Positions 1 to 6,863 of a DNA stretch of 29,185 nt are shown in pieces. The DNA is from CAYSFW01 sp050329935 (GTDB taxonomy: Bacteria; Pseudomonadota; Gammaproteobacteria; UWMA-0217): contig JBHJOI010000106.1 of the NCBI GenBank assembly GCA_050329935.1, forward strand, positions 1 to 29,185. The letters run 5' to 3'. The notes beneath the pieces were generated by a model, which was not told the origin of the DNA, did not search any database, and saw nothing but the letters and a program-made list of their open reading frames with translations. The translations under genes and the position numbers were made by a program. Positions within the stretch are counted from its first letter, which is position 1. The number at the start of each line of letters is the position of its first letter.

Positions 1-132
1 CCCGACAGCGGTAAGCCCCTGTTCGGTAATATGCCGAAGCGGCGACTGGGGATCATTGATCCGGCGCAAGGATTGGCGCGCCGACTCGCACCGAGAATGG
101 TGCGAGTGATGAATTCGGATTTGGGAGCATAG
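1..132 (+). CDS. Possible 3' end of an upstream gene (partial, uncertain)
   Basis: An open frame enters from the left edge and stops at TAG 130-132, one base before the hemerythrin start at 134. The 43 visible residues are basic and match no family I recognise. Third-position GC is high in the first 16 or so codons and falls afterwards. A perfect inverted repeat (84-107) and a promoter-like arrangement (56-98) also fall inside it. The frame may therefore be chance read-through of an intergenic region. The sequence left of the window would settle this. Confidence 0.2.
   Translation, partial: PDSGKPLFGNMPKRRLGIIDPAQGLARRLAPRMVRVMNSDLGA
56..69 (+). promoter_or_regulatory. FNR/DNR-like half-conserved box upstream of hemerythrin gene
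   Basis: The 14-mer TTGATCCGGCGCAA matches the FNR/Anr consensus TTGAT-N4-ATCAA at 8 of 10 positions: the left half is perfect and the right half is degenerate. A -10-like GAGAAT lies at 93-98, 23 bases after the box, which is close to class II FNR spacing. The hemerythrin start follows at 134. The match is weak alone. It is listed because the leftward yhcC-ubiUVT operon has a better box with nearly the same geometry and the same GAGAAT hexamer. Confidence 0.3.
84..107. repeat. Perfect 9-bp inverted repeat upstream of hemerythrin gene
   Basis: ACTCGCACC (84-92) and GGTGCGAGT (99-107) are perfect reverse complements with a 6-base loop, GAGAAT. No T-run follows on either strand, so it is not a canonical intrinsic terminator. 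It could be the terminator stem of an upstream gene, an operator for a dimeric regulator, or a 5' UTR hairpin. The repeat is certain; its role is inference. Confidence 0.5.
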
Positions 133-133
133 G

Positions 134-574
134 GTGACGACGATCACGCAGTTCATGACCGCCGACCACGCCCGCTGCGACGAGCACTTCGCCGCGGCGG
201 AAGCGGCGGTTGACGCAGGTGCCTGGGGCGATGCCGAGGCACGTTTCAGCGAGTTCGACGCGGCCATGAAGCTGCATTTTGCCCGCGAGGAAAGCGAGCT
301 ATTCCCAGCGTTCGAGGCCCGCACCGGGTTCAGCGCCGGACCGACCGAGGTGATGCGCGGCGAGCACGCGCGAATGAACGAACTGCTGACCGCGATGCGT
401 GGCGCCCTTTCGCGGCGGGCGGCCGACGACTATCTCGGCCTGTCGGAAACCTTGCTGATCATGATGCGGCAACACAACGTCAATGAGGAGCAGATCCTTT
501 ATCCGGCCGCTGACCGCGCGCTCGGTGCCGACGCGATTACCTTGGCCGACCGCATCCGCGCCATGACCACGTAG
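134..574 (+). CDS. Hemerythrin HHE-domain protein
   Basis: A 146-residue protein with the four-helix hemerythrin pattern. Histidines and acidic residues recur in the expected places: an early H/CDEH segment, HFAREESELF near residue 50, GEHARMNELL in the middle and RQHNVNEEQILYP near residue 115. Such single-domain proteins bind a di-iron centre and sense, store or detoxify O2 or NO in the cytoplasm. The GTG start is supported by GGGAG 7 bases upstream. The next gene, 19 bases downstream, is an NnrS/oxidase-like membrane protein, a pairing typical of denitrification and NO-stress neighbourhoods. The domain call is firm; a role in NO or O2 handling is inferred from context. Confidence 0.9.
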   Translation: MTTITQFMTADHARCDEHFAAAEAAVDAGAWGDAEARFSEFDAAMKLHFAREESELFPAFEARTGFSAGPTEVMRGEHARMNELLTAMRGALSRRAADDYLGLSETLLIMMRQHNVNEEQILYPAADRALGADAITLADRIRAMTT

Positions 575-593
575 CGAGGTCAAACGGCCCTCC

Positions 594-1895
594 ATGCCCA
601 ACGTGCGCCCGGATTACAGCGCTGGCCCATCGTATTCGGTGCCGATGCGCTTCTATTTGCTCGCGCCCGGTTGGCTCGTGCTCGCGGCGCTGGTGGCGTT
701 GACCGCCGATCCCGATTGGGCCGCCAACCGTTGGCAATCGGCGACCTTGGCGGCGACGCATCTGCTGACGCTGGGCTTCCTCGGGATGACCATGGTCGGT
801 TCCTTTATCCAGGTGATCGGCGTCGTCGGCGGCGTCGCGTTACCGGCGGTGACGCCGATGAGCTTGATAACGCTCGCCGGCTTGGGCATCGGAACCCTGG
901 CCCTGACTTTTGGTTTTATAACCATGCAGCCCTGGCCTCTGCACGCGGGTGCCAGCGTGGCCGGTATTGGCTGGTGCGCCTTCATTGCGGTCGCGGGGCT
1001 CGGGTTGCTGCGAGCGGCATCCAACGCGATTGTCGCCTACGTGCGGTTGGCCTGGGCCGCGCTGGCGGTGACGATCGTACTTGGACTTACCCTGGCGGGC
1101 GCGCTCACCGGCCTATGGGGTGTGGCGGACGTTGCGCGCCTTTCGGATCTGCACGCCGCCTGGGGCTTGTTGGGGTGGATTCTGTTATTGGTGGTCGGGG
1201 TCGGACTAGAAGTCGTGCCAATGTTCCAAATCACACCGCCCTATCCGCGCGCGCTGGTCGCCGCGCTCGGCTGGCTGGTGATCGGCGCGCTCGCGCTCCT
1301 GTCGATGTCGATCGTGCTTGACGGTGACCTGTCACAGAGGTTCGCCACGCTTGCCGAAATCATGCTGGCCGGCGCGGTTGCCGGCTTCGCGCTGACCACG
1401 CTGAACTTGCAGCGTAAACGTCGCCGCAAGCTTGCGGATACCACCCTCGCCTACTGGCGCCTCGCGATGGTCAGTCTGCTGATCGCAACGCTGGTATCGC
1501 TCGCCTTGCATGGCATACCGGAGGCCCACCGCGCACCCTGGCAGGTGTTGCTGGGGCTGTTGTTTCTGCTCGGGTTCGCGGTTCCGGTGACGAGCGGGAT
1601 GTTATACAAGATCGTGCCATTCCTCGGCTGGCTGCACCTTCAGTCGGTACGGAACCGACCGCCGCAGGGGTTGCCGAATATGAAGGATCTGATGCCGGAC
1701 GTGCTGACGCGGCGGCAGTTCTGGATCTATCTGGTGAGCGTCGTGATTCTGGCACCGAGTCCGTGGCTGGGTCGGCCGTGCATTCTGCTCGGCGCGATTG
1801 GCGTCGGAATCGCCGGCTTGTTGCTGTGGTCGAATATCTGGCGCGCTTGCCGCCGACTCGAACGCTACGGGTTACGTGTGGCGTGGTGGCCTTGA
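594..1895 (+). CDS. 12-TM NnrS/heme-copper-oxidase-like membrane protein
   Basis: A 433-residue, strongly hydrophobic protein with about 12 transmembrane helices. Helix 2 carries THLLTLGFLGM, helix 6 DLHAAWGLLGW, and helix 10 is followed by PFLGWLHLQ. These histidine-bearing helices recall NnrS and subunit I of heme-copper oxidases, and proteins like this are common beside nor, nir and hemerythrin genes in denitrifiers. No function is firmly assigned to this branch. The ATG at 594 has only a distant GAGGT (575-579); an in-frame ATG at 642 just before the first helix is an alternative start. It probably forms an operon with the hemerythrin gene. It converges on ubiT, whose stop is 74 bases away. 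Confidence 0.78.
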   Translation: MPNVRPDYSAGPSYSVPMRFYLLAPGWLVLAALVALTADPDWAANRWQSATLAATHLLTLGFLGMTMVGSFIQVIGVVGGVALPAVTPMSLITLAGLGIGTLALTFGFITMQPWPLHAGASVAGIGWCAFIAVAGLGLLRAASNAIVAYVRLAWAALAVTIVLGLTLAGALTGLWGVADVARLSDLHAAWGLLGWILLLVVGVGLEVVPMFQITPPYPRALVAALGWLVIGALALLSMSIVLDGDLSQRFATLAEIMLAGAVAGFALTTLNLQRKRRRKLADTTLAYWRLAMVSLLIATLVSLALHGIPEAHRAPWQVLLGLLFLLGFAVPVTSGMLYKIVPFLGWLHLQSVRNRPPQGLPNMKDLMPDVLTRRQFWIYLVSVVILAPSPWLGRPCILLGAIGVGIAGLLLWSNIWRACRRLERYGLRVAWWP

Positions 1896-1920
1896 AGTCC
1901 ACACCGCGACTCACGCGCGT

Positions 1921-1935
1921 GGCGAGAACCTCGCC
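1921..1935. terminator. Weak candidate bidirectional hairpin between convergent genes
   Basis: GGCGAG-AAC-CTCGCC forms a 6-bp stem with a 3-base loop between the convergent NnrS-like and ubiT genes. There is no adjacent T-run on either strand. It is in the right place for transcription end but is not convincing as an intrinsic terminator. Confidence 0.22.
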
Positions 1936-1969
1936 CCGAACGATCCAGGCGGTGAGTGTCGAAAACCCG

Positions 1970-2425
1970 TTAGCGTATCCTCGCGCGCAACAGTCTGAGG
2001 GATGCACCCAGTGGCGCGGGCATCGCCTCCAGCACGGTATCCAAGTCCACCGCGTCCAGCATGTTCTTGACCCGAAGTCCGAGATCCGTATCGCCCTCGA
2101 TCACCAAGCGTCTATTGAAAAACAAGGTGTCGGGGTCTTCCAGTCGCAGGCTCAAACGCAGGAAATCCGCCGCGGTCGCACTGAACGTGACCTCGGCGTG
2201 CTCACCGCGTTCCGCCTTCAATCGCTGTTCGGTCACGGAAAACCACGCCTTGATGCCCAGATCGCGCACATGGATCATGAAGCGTCGCCCTTGAAGCGAC
2301 GCCCAGTCGAGATCGATCAAGGCCGTTCGCGCCGCAAGGTTGAAGGCGGTGGTAAATGCCAACGACGCCGGGTAGGCCGGTAGCCGGCCGACCAGTCCAG
2401 GCATTGCGGCGGGTATCGATAACAT
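1970..2425 (-). CDS. ubiT: UbiT, SCP2-domain ubiquinone biosynthesis accessory factor
   Basis: A 151-residue protein made almost entirely of an SCP2 sterol-carrier fold. It has the WASLQGRRFMIHVRDLGI stretch near residue 45 and the FFNRRLVIEGDTDLG segment typical of UbiT. UbiT is the lipid-binding partner of UbiU and UbiV in O2-independent ubiquinone synthesis and is thought to bind prenylated intermediates. The ATG at 2425 is chosen because GGAGGA lies 9 bases upstream; a TTG at 2455 would add ten unlikely residues. It is the last gene of yhcC-ubiU-ubiV-ubiT, 36 bases after ubiV. The SCP2 call is firm, and the operon makes UbiT much more likely than another SCP2 protein. Confidence 0.87.
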   Translation of the reverse strand: MLSIPAAMPGLVGRLPAYPASLAFTTAFNLAARTALIDLDWASLQGRRFMIHVRDLGIKAWFSVTEQRLKAERGEHAEVTFSATAADFLRLSLRLEDPDTLFFNRRLVIEGDTDLGLRVKNMLDAVDLDTVLEAMPAPLGASLRLLRARIR

Positions 2426-2461
2426 GGGCACGTTCCTCCGAGAATTGAATGCCAACCTGCA

Positions 2462-3337
2462 TCAAACGCTCGACGCCAGACCTGCGGCGCCGGTCCAGTA
2501 ACCATCGCAAATCGGCGCGGGCAGCAGTGCCGACAGCGTCTCGGGCGCATTTTCGGCACCGGCGAGTGCTGCGCGAAAATACTCGACCACGGCCCCCATG
2601 TCGCGGGACTGCGGCGACAACCGCAACAGACCGACGCGCATTGCCACAAGTTCGGAAACCCGGTGCGCGAGGCTATGTACCTTACCGGATTGGGTCTGGA
2701 TGCCGTTCATCGCGAGGAACGGCTCGCCCTCCCGGGTCGCGAGACTCAGTCCGTCGGGATGATCGAGGCAACGAAACTGACAGTCGTCTTTTTGCAGGTT
2801 GTAGCGACGGGCGGTGAAACAACGCGCGGAATACGCCAGCGGTAAGCGCCCGTGCGCAAATACCTCGGTTTCCATCGCGGCCGGCACCGGCATCGCGGCA
2901 AGCATCGCGCCCGACATTTCCACCGGCGGCACCCAGCGTGTAGCGCCCGCCTCAGCCAGCAGGTTCAGCGTGGCCGGGTTGTACACATTCAACGTGGTGC
3001 CAGCGACAAATGGCACGGCGGCCGCGGCGAGCAGCCGCACGGCACCGAAATCATTGGCCTCGACCTTGAACCGGCCGTTACCGACCAGCCGGCGCACGGT
3101 CTTGAGATCCGACTCGGACTCCAACAGCACCTGCGTCGACAGCACGGCCTCCTTGCCCGCCGCCTCGAACCGTTCGGCCAACGTGAGCCAATCCGCCAGG
3201 CGTAGCTCATGCCGGCGCGAGCAAACCGTCTCGCCGAGGTAAGCCACGTCCAGCGGCCAGTCAAGCGCCGCGTCGTAGAATGCGAGCGTTTCGGCGCGCG
3301 ACCAGTAGTACAACAACGGTCCCAGCGCTAGCTTCAT
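2462..3337 (-). CDS. ubiV: UbiV, O2-independent ubiquinone hydroxylation subunit (peptidase U32 family)
   Basis: A 291-residue U32-family protein starting MKLALGPLLYYW. UbiV and UbiU form a heterodimer that hydroxylates ubiquinone precursors without O2. The four Fe-S cysteines known from E. coli UbiV are recognisable: C39 in GETVCSRR, then C173, C186 and C190 in a C-X12-C-X3-C pattern. Length and spacing match the family, so the [4Fe-4S] cluster should form. The ATG at 3337 is 16 bases after the ubiU stop with a weak GGAA ribosome site. The frame stays open far upstream, but that extension lies over ubiU and is not protein-like. This is an intact, confidently assigned gene. Confidence 0.95.
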   Translation of the reverse strand: MKLALGPLLYYWSRAETLAFYDAALDWPLDVAYLGETVCSRRHELRLADWLTLAERFEAAGKEAVLSTQVLLESESDLKTVRRLVGNGRFKVEANDFGAVRLLAAAAVPFVAGTTLNVYNPATLNLLAEAGATRWVPPVEMSGAMLAAMPVPAAMETEVFAHGRLPLAYSARCFTARRYNLQKDDCQFRCLDHPDGLSLATREGEPFLAMNGIQTQSGKVHSLAHRVSELVAMRVGLLRLSPQSRDMGAVVEYFRAALAGAENAPETLSALLPAPICDGYWTGAAGLASSV

Positions 3338-3353
3338 AGTGCGTTCCGATGCC

Positions 3354-4367
3354 TCACTTCCAGGGTCGGTAGTACGCGCCGAGGGTATGCACGCTGCCCT
3401 CGGAGATCTGATCGAGCCGGGCCAGCCAGGCGGGACTTGGCGCAAACGTCGCCGGCTCGCGCTTGACCGCGTCGATCGCGGCACGCCAGACCTCGGTGAC
3501 CTGAGCCACGTAGGCGGGGCTGCGTTGGCGCCCTTCGATCTTGATCGCGGCGACGCCGAGTCGGTGCATCTCGGGCAGCAGTTCGAGGGTATTGAGGCTG
3601 GTGGGCTCCTCCAATGCGTAGTAGGTCTCACCCTGAACCTCGAACCGGCCCTTGCACAGCGTGGGATAGCCCGCTTTCTCGTGCGCGGCGTAGCGGTCGA
3701 TCAAGACGCCGTTGAGTCGGGTTTCCATCCCGGCTGGCGTTTGTTGCCAGCGAACCGCGTGACCGGGCGAACACGCGCCAAAGGTGTTGGGCGAGTCGCC
3801 GCAGGCGTAGGACGAAAGCAGGCAGCGCCCCTCGACCATGACACAGAGGCCGCCGAACCCGAACAACTCGATTTCGACCGCCGTATGGCGCAGCACGTTT
3901 TCCACCTGCGGCAGCGACAGCACGCGGGGCAACACCGCGCGTTGGATGCCGAAGCGTTCGCGATAGAACTCGATCGCCTCGTAGTTGGTGGCCGAACCCT
4001 GCACCGACAAATGCAGGCGCAGATCTGGATGGCGCTCGACCGCGTAGGCCATGAGGCCGGGATCGGCGAGGATCACCGCATCCACGCCCAGCGTCGCGGC
4101 CTGGTCGATCGCGCGTTGCCATTGCGGCAGATTCTCCGCTTGCGGGTAGGTGTTGAGCGCCAGCAACACCTTGCGGCCACGGCCATGGGCATGGCGTATG
4201 CCCTCCGCAAGCGCGCGTTCATCGAAATTTAGACCGCTGAAATTGCGCGCATTGGTGTTGTTGCGCAGGCCCAGATACACGCCGTCGGCACCGTGATCAA
4301 TCGCGGCCTTTAGCGCGGGCAGGCTCCCCGCGGGGCAGATCAGCTCAAGCAAGGGCCGGTGGGACAT
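3354..4367 (-). CDS. ubiU: UbiU, O2-independent ubiquinone hydroxylation subunit (peptidase U32 family)
   Basis: A 337-residue U32-family protein with the N-terminal LELICPAGSLPALKAAIDHG motif, a TIM-barrel body, and the YASNY-like region here as QGSATNYEA. Cysteines 175, 182, 199 and 238 have the 7/17/39 spacing of the E. coli UbiU cluster ligands. It pairs with UbiV in anaerobic hydroxylation of the ubiquinone ring. ATG at 4367 is preferred over the adjacent GTG at 4370; GGGAGGAG lies just upstream, inside the end of yhcC. The 23-base overlap with yhcC suggests translational coupling. Classification against the related collagenase-like U32 peptidases rests on the cysteine spacing and the ubiV/ubiT neighbours. 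Confidence 0.95.
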   Translation of the reverse strand: MSHRPLLELICPAGSLPALKAAIDHGADGVYLGLRNNTNARNFSGLNFDERALAEGIRHAHGRGRKVLLALNTYPQAENLPQWQRAIDQAATLGVDAVILADPGLMAYAVERHPDLRLHLSVQGSATNYEAIEFYRERFGIQRAVLPRVLSLPQVENVLRHTAVEIELFGFGGLCVMVEGRCLLSSYACGDSPNTFGACSPGHAVRWQQTPAGMETRLNGVLIDRYAAHEKAGYPTLCKGRFEVQGETYYALEEPTSLNTLELLPEMHRLGVAAIKIEGRQRSPAYVAQVTEVWRAAIDAVKREPATFAPSPAWLARLDQISEGSVHTLGAYYRPWK

Positions 4368-5355
4368 CACTGCGCTCCTCCCGCCTGGAGGCGAGTTCGT
4401 TTTGACGCCAGGCGATCGTCCCGGCGCGACACCCCTGCCAACTACCGCGCCGCGCCAGTTCCGCGACCACCGCGTTCACCACCGGCCATTTTCGCGCACA
4501 CCAATCCGGCGCCAGCAGTAACCCGGCCGGCGCGGTCCCCGTCACCCGGTGCAAAACCACCGACCACGGCGTGCGCTCGATCAGGTCCGCCGCGTGTTCG
4601 ACATAGGCCTCGCGCGACAACGGCGCGTATCCGCCGTGTCGCCATAGCCGCGCGAGCGCAGTGCCCTTCACGACGTGGAGCGGGTGCAGCTTGAGCCCAT
4701 CGACACCGAGTTCCAACACGGTGTCGAGGGTCTCGCGATAGTGCGCGCCGCCCTCGCCCGGCAAACCGACTATCAGGTGAGTGCACACCGGTATATCGCG
4801 CGCGCGTGCGGCGCCGCAGGTCTCGATGTACTCCGTCAAACCGTGCCCCCGATTCACGCGCGCGAGCGACTCATCGAACGCGGACTGTAAGCCCAGTTCG
4901 AGCCAGACTTCGTGCCCCTCGGCGCGATACCCAGCCAGCAAATCCAGTACCGCCGTGGGCACGCAGTCGGGCCGGGTGCCGATCGAAAGCCCAATCACAC
5001 CAGGGTACTGCAACGCGGCGTCATACTGGGCCTTGAGCTCGGTGACATCCGCGTAGGTATTGGTATAGGCCTGGAAATAGGCGAGATATTTACGCGCTCG
5101 CGTGCCTCGATCGATACCACGCCGGCCCGCGTCCATCTGCGCCGCGACCGCGGCTGGCTTGCGACCATTGGGACTGAACGACGCATTATTGCAGAACGTG
5201 CAACCGCCGAGCCCCTTCGTGCCATCGCGATTGGGGCAGGTGAATCCGGCATCGATCGCGATCTTGTGTACGCGCTCGCCGTGTCGCGCCATGAGCCACT
5301 GGCCAAAGGTATGCACGACGTCGGAAAGGCGGGGGACCGAAGCGGATTCGGGCAC
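4345..5355 (-). CDS. yhcC: YhcC-type radical SAM protein (TIGR01212 family)
   Basis: A 336-residue radical SAM enzyme. The cluster motif is C40-X11-C52-X2-C55 in the context CPNRDGTKGLGGCTFCNN, the YhcC signature. IGTRPDCVP, WLELGLQSAFDESL and HLIVGLPGEG follow, as in the Elp3-like radical SAM barrel. The reaction of YhcC is not known to me. The GTG start at 5355 is supported by AGGAG nine bases upstream. It is the first gene of the ubiU-ubiV-ubiT operon, overlaps ubiU by 23 bases, and lies just downstream of an FNR-type box. In E. coli, yhcC is not next to ubiUV, so the linkage here hints at a role in anaerobic quinone or respiratory metabolism. That role is inference only. Confidence 0.92.
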   Translation of the reverse strand: MPESASVPRLSDVVHTFGQWLMARHGERVHKIAIDAGFTCPNRDGTKGLGGCTFCNNASFSPNGRKPAAVAAQMDAGRRGIDRGTRARKYLAYFQAYTNTYADVTELKAQYDAALQYPGVIGLSIGTRPDCVPTAVLDLLAGYRAEGHEVWLELGLQSAFDESLARVNRGHGLTEYIETCGAARARDIPVCTHLIVGLPGEGGAHYRETLDTVLELGVDGLKLHPLHVVKGTALARLWRHGGYAPLSREAYVEHAADLIERTPWSVVLHRVTGTAPAGLLLAPDWCARKWPVVNAVVAELARRGSWQGCRAGTIAWRQNELASRREERSDVPPALA

Positions 5356-5380
5356 GTCAAAAGGCTCCTGAAGCGACAGA

Positions 5381-5429
5381 ACGCGTGATTCTCAGCCCCA
5401 AACCGCGGGGCGACATTGATCAGCGTCAA
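5381..5429 (-). promoter_or_regulatory. FNR/Anr-type class II promoter for yhcC-ubiUVT
   Basis: Read leftward, the box at 5429-5416 is TTGAC-GCTG-ATCAA, nine of ten matches to TTGAT-N4-ATCAA. Twenty-two bases further is a -10-like GAGAAT (5393-5388), four of six to TATAAT. A start near 5381 would put the box centre (5422.5) at -41.5, the class II FNR position, leaving a 5' UTR of about 25 bases with an AGGAG ribosome site. E. coli ubiUV is known to respond to FNR, so anaerobic activation fits. The box and spacing are seen directly; which Crp/FNR-family protein (FNR, Anr, DNR) binds is not known. Confidence 0.62.
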
Positions 5430-5512
5430 GGTGCCGCGAGATTCAATCGTCTCGATCGCCACGCGCCGCGGTTGAAACCCGTCATGTTCTCGAAAACAAA
5501 CGTTAAAAATAG

Positions 5513-5540
5513 TTGCGGTCGTATGCTTCTGCGCTAATCT
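5513..5540 (+). promoter_or_regulatory. Possible sigma70 promoter of the small membrane protein gene
   Basis: TTGCGG (5513-5518) and TAATCT (5535-5540) are separated by 16 bases, three or four matches to each hexamer. A start near 5547 would give a 5' UTR of about 130 bases before the ATG at 5679. It sits in the AT-richest part of the spacer. The match is modest and other starts are possible. Confidence 0.25.
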
Positions 5541-5678
5541 TCCAGCAGACCGGGCGGATCGCCGCCCACCGCGTGCCGCAGTCGCCAACCGTGGCCGATG
5601 GCGGCGCTCCATCCGTTCGCCGACGTGATCCTCGCCGACGTACCGATCTTCGCAACAACTACAAATTATGGAGTTACC

Positions 5679-5990
5679 ATGTTCAAGCTACCGGCATTCA
5701 ATCTCGGCTTTCTGCACCTAGGCGATCACTACCGTTACCGCAATCTCGCGGTAAAGAAGAAATTTGCGGATACGCTGATCAGTCTCAGCGACAAATCCTT
5801 CCTCGCGATACTCGCCCCCGCGCTGGGGTTGGCGCTGCACCAGCACGTCGGCGCCTATATCGCTTTCATCATACTCGGTGTCGCATTCTTTCTGGCCGGA
5901 CTCTATTTCCGTCACGCCGCGTTGCGGATCTACGATCAACTGCTGGAGATGCCCGAGAAAATCGAGGCTCCGAACGGTAAAGGACTGTAG
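5679..5990 (+). CDS. Small two-TM membrane protein of unknown function
   Basis: A 103-residue protein with a soluble basic N-terminus (about residues 1-45, rich in K, R and aromatic residues). Two adjoining hydrophobic helices follow, about 43-60 and 63-80, joined by a short histidine-containing turn (LHQHVG), then a short polar tail. The ATG at 5679 is chosen because GGAG ends five bases upstream; longer in-frame extensions lack a ribosome site. I do not recognise the family. It stands alone between the yhcC promoter region and a YfaZ-like gene 78 bases downstream. The clear ribosome site and clean helical hairpin support a real gene. Both termini are probably cytoplasmic. Confidence 0.65.
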   Translation: MFKLPAFNLGFLHLGDHYRYRNLAVKKKFADTLISLSDKSFLAILAPALGLALHQHVGAYIAFIILGVAFFLAGLYFRHAALRIYDQLLEMPEKIEAPNGKGL

Positions 5991-6068
5991 GCGCATCACA
6001 ACCGCTTGTAGAACGCCAACCTTTCTACCACAATATCTTCTGAAACGCGTTCAAGTCCGGAGGAAGGT

Positions 6069-6641
6069 ATGCAACGAATCGTAACGCTATGCGCAAGCAT
6101 GACCCTGCTTGCGCTGATGCCAGCGGCACACGCCGCCACGCTGGAAATCGCTGTGGGCAACGACATGGTCAGCGCCGAACTCGCGGCGGATTCATCGTTC
6201 GTGGGTATCGGCGGCGCGGAGTTCAGTCTGGGTGGACTGATCAACGACGACGACGATCGGATGCTGTCCCTGGGGTTGTTGTCGCGGGCGCCACCCACGG
6301 CCGACAATCCCTTCGCCGCCGCGCTCGGGGTGAAACTTTTCGCCGCCGACATCGACGAGGCGGACGCCGATTCGCGCGCGCTGACGCTCGGTCTCGAATT
6401 GATGCACCACATCCCGGCGCGCTGGCCAATGGCCATCGGCGGTCGTGTGTTCTACGCGCCGAATATCACGACCTGGGGCGATGGCAAGAACTTTCTCGAA
6501 ACAGGCGCACGCTTCGAAATCAATTTCCTGCCCAATACGACCGCGTTTCTCGGCTATCGTCGCATCAGCACCAAACTCGAAATTGGCGGCACCCATGAGA
6601 TCGACGACGCGACGCATCTTGGCATAAGGATACAGTTCTAA
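6069..6641 (+). CDS. YfaZ-family outer-membrane beta-barrel protein
   Basis: A 190-residue exported protein with a Sec signal peptide of about 22 residues (cleavage likely after AHA in MPAAHAATLE). The mature part has alternating hydrophobic strands (LEIAVGNDMVSAEL, AFLGYRRISTKLEI) and ends in GIRIQF with the C-terminal phenylalanine required for BAM-dependent barrel insertion. Length and layout match the YfaZ family, small outer-membrane barrels of unknown substrate. GGAGGAAGG directly precedes the ATG. The acidic DDDD and DEADADSR segments look like surface loops. It converges on the alpha-E gene across 222 bases in which I see no gene. The family call is moderate to good. Confidence 0.82.
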   Translation: MQRIVTLCASMTLLALMPAAHAATLEIAVGNDMVSAELAADSSFVGIGGAEFSLGGLINDDDDRMLSLGLLSRAPPTADNPFAAALGVKLFAADIDEADADSRALTLGLELMHHIPARWPMAIGGRVFYAPNITTWGDGKNFLETGARFEINFLPNTTAFLGYRRISTKLEIGGTHEIDDATHLGIRIQF

Positions 6642-6863
6642 AGCAAAGGATCAGGGCTTCGCCGCGCCAGACAGTTGACATACGCAAGTCGCCCGCAGGG
6701 CTCAAGGCGTCACCCGCCTACCCTCGGAGCGGCTTTCACCGTCTGGATCGACGGCGGCATCTTGCATGCTTGGAATTGAGATTGCCCGCACTTCGGCCCG
6801 TTAGTGGCCGATTCGCGGCGTCGCCAGTCACAGTAGCGGTCTGGCCTGGACCGCGACCGCAGT

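Larger units (their letters stand above)
5356..5678. other. Divergent intergenic region between yhcC and a small membrane protein gene
   Basis: This 323-base spacer separates the leftward yhcC operon from a rightward small gene. It holds the FNR-type promoter near 5381-5429. A possible rightward sigma70 promoter lies at 5513-5540. I see no convincing reading frame, tRNA or strong hairpin in the remainder. The stretch 5490-5520 is locally AT-richer, as expected of promoter DNA. Confidence 0.55.

Noticed and set aside
671..1321. Long rightward frame of about 216 codons inside the NnrS-like gene
   Set aside because: Arg/Gly/Ala-rich low-complexity translation typical of a shifted frame in GC-rich DNA; the overlapping frame has 12 clear membrane helices.
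1471..2007. Leftward frame of 178 codons across the end of the NnrS-like gene
   Set aside because: Arg/Ser/Thr-rich shadow translation, no ribosome site, no recognisable domain.
3338..3631. N-terminal extension of ubiV by 98 codons
   Set aside because: It lies wholly over ubiU, reads as Arg/Ser/Pro-rich noise, and the ATG at 3337 gives the family length and C39 at the expected position.
3339..4232. Long rightward frame of about 297 codons opposite ubiU
   Set aside because: It is the antisense shadow of ubiU, whose four cluster cysteines and family motifs are intact.
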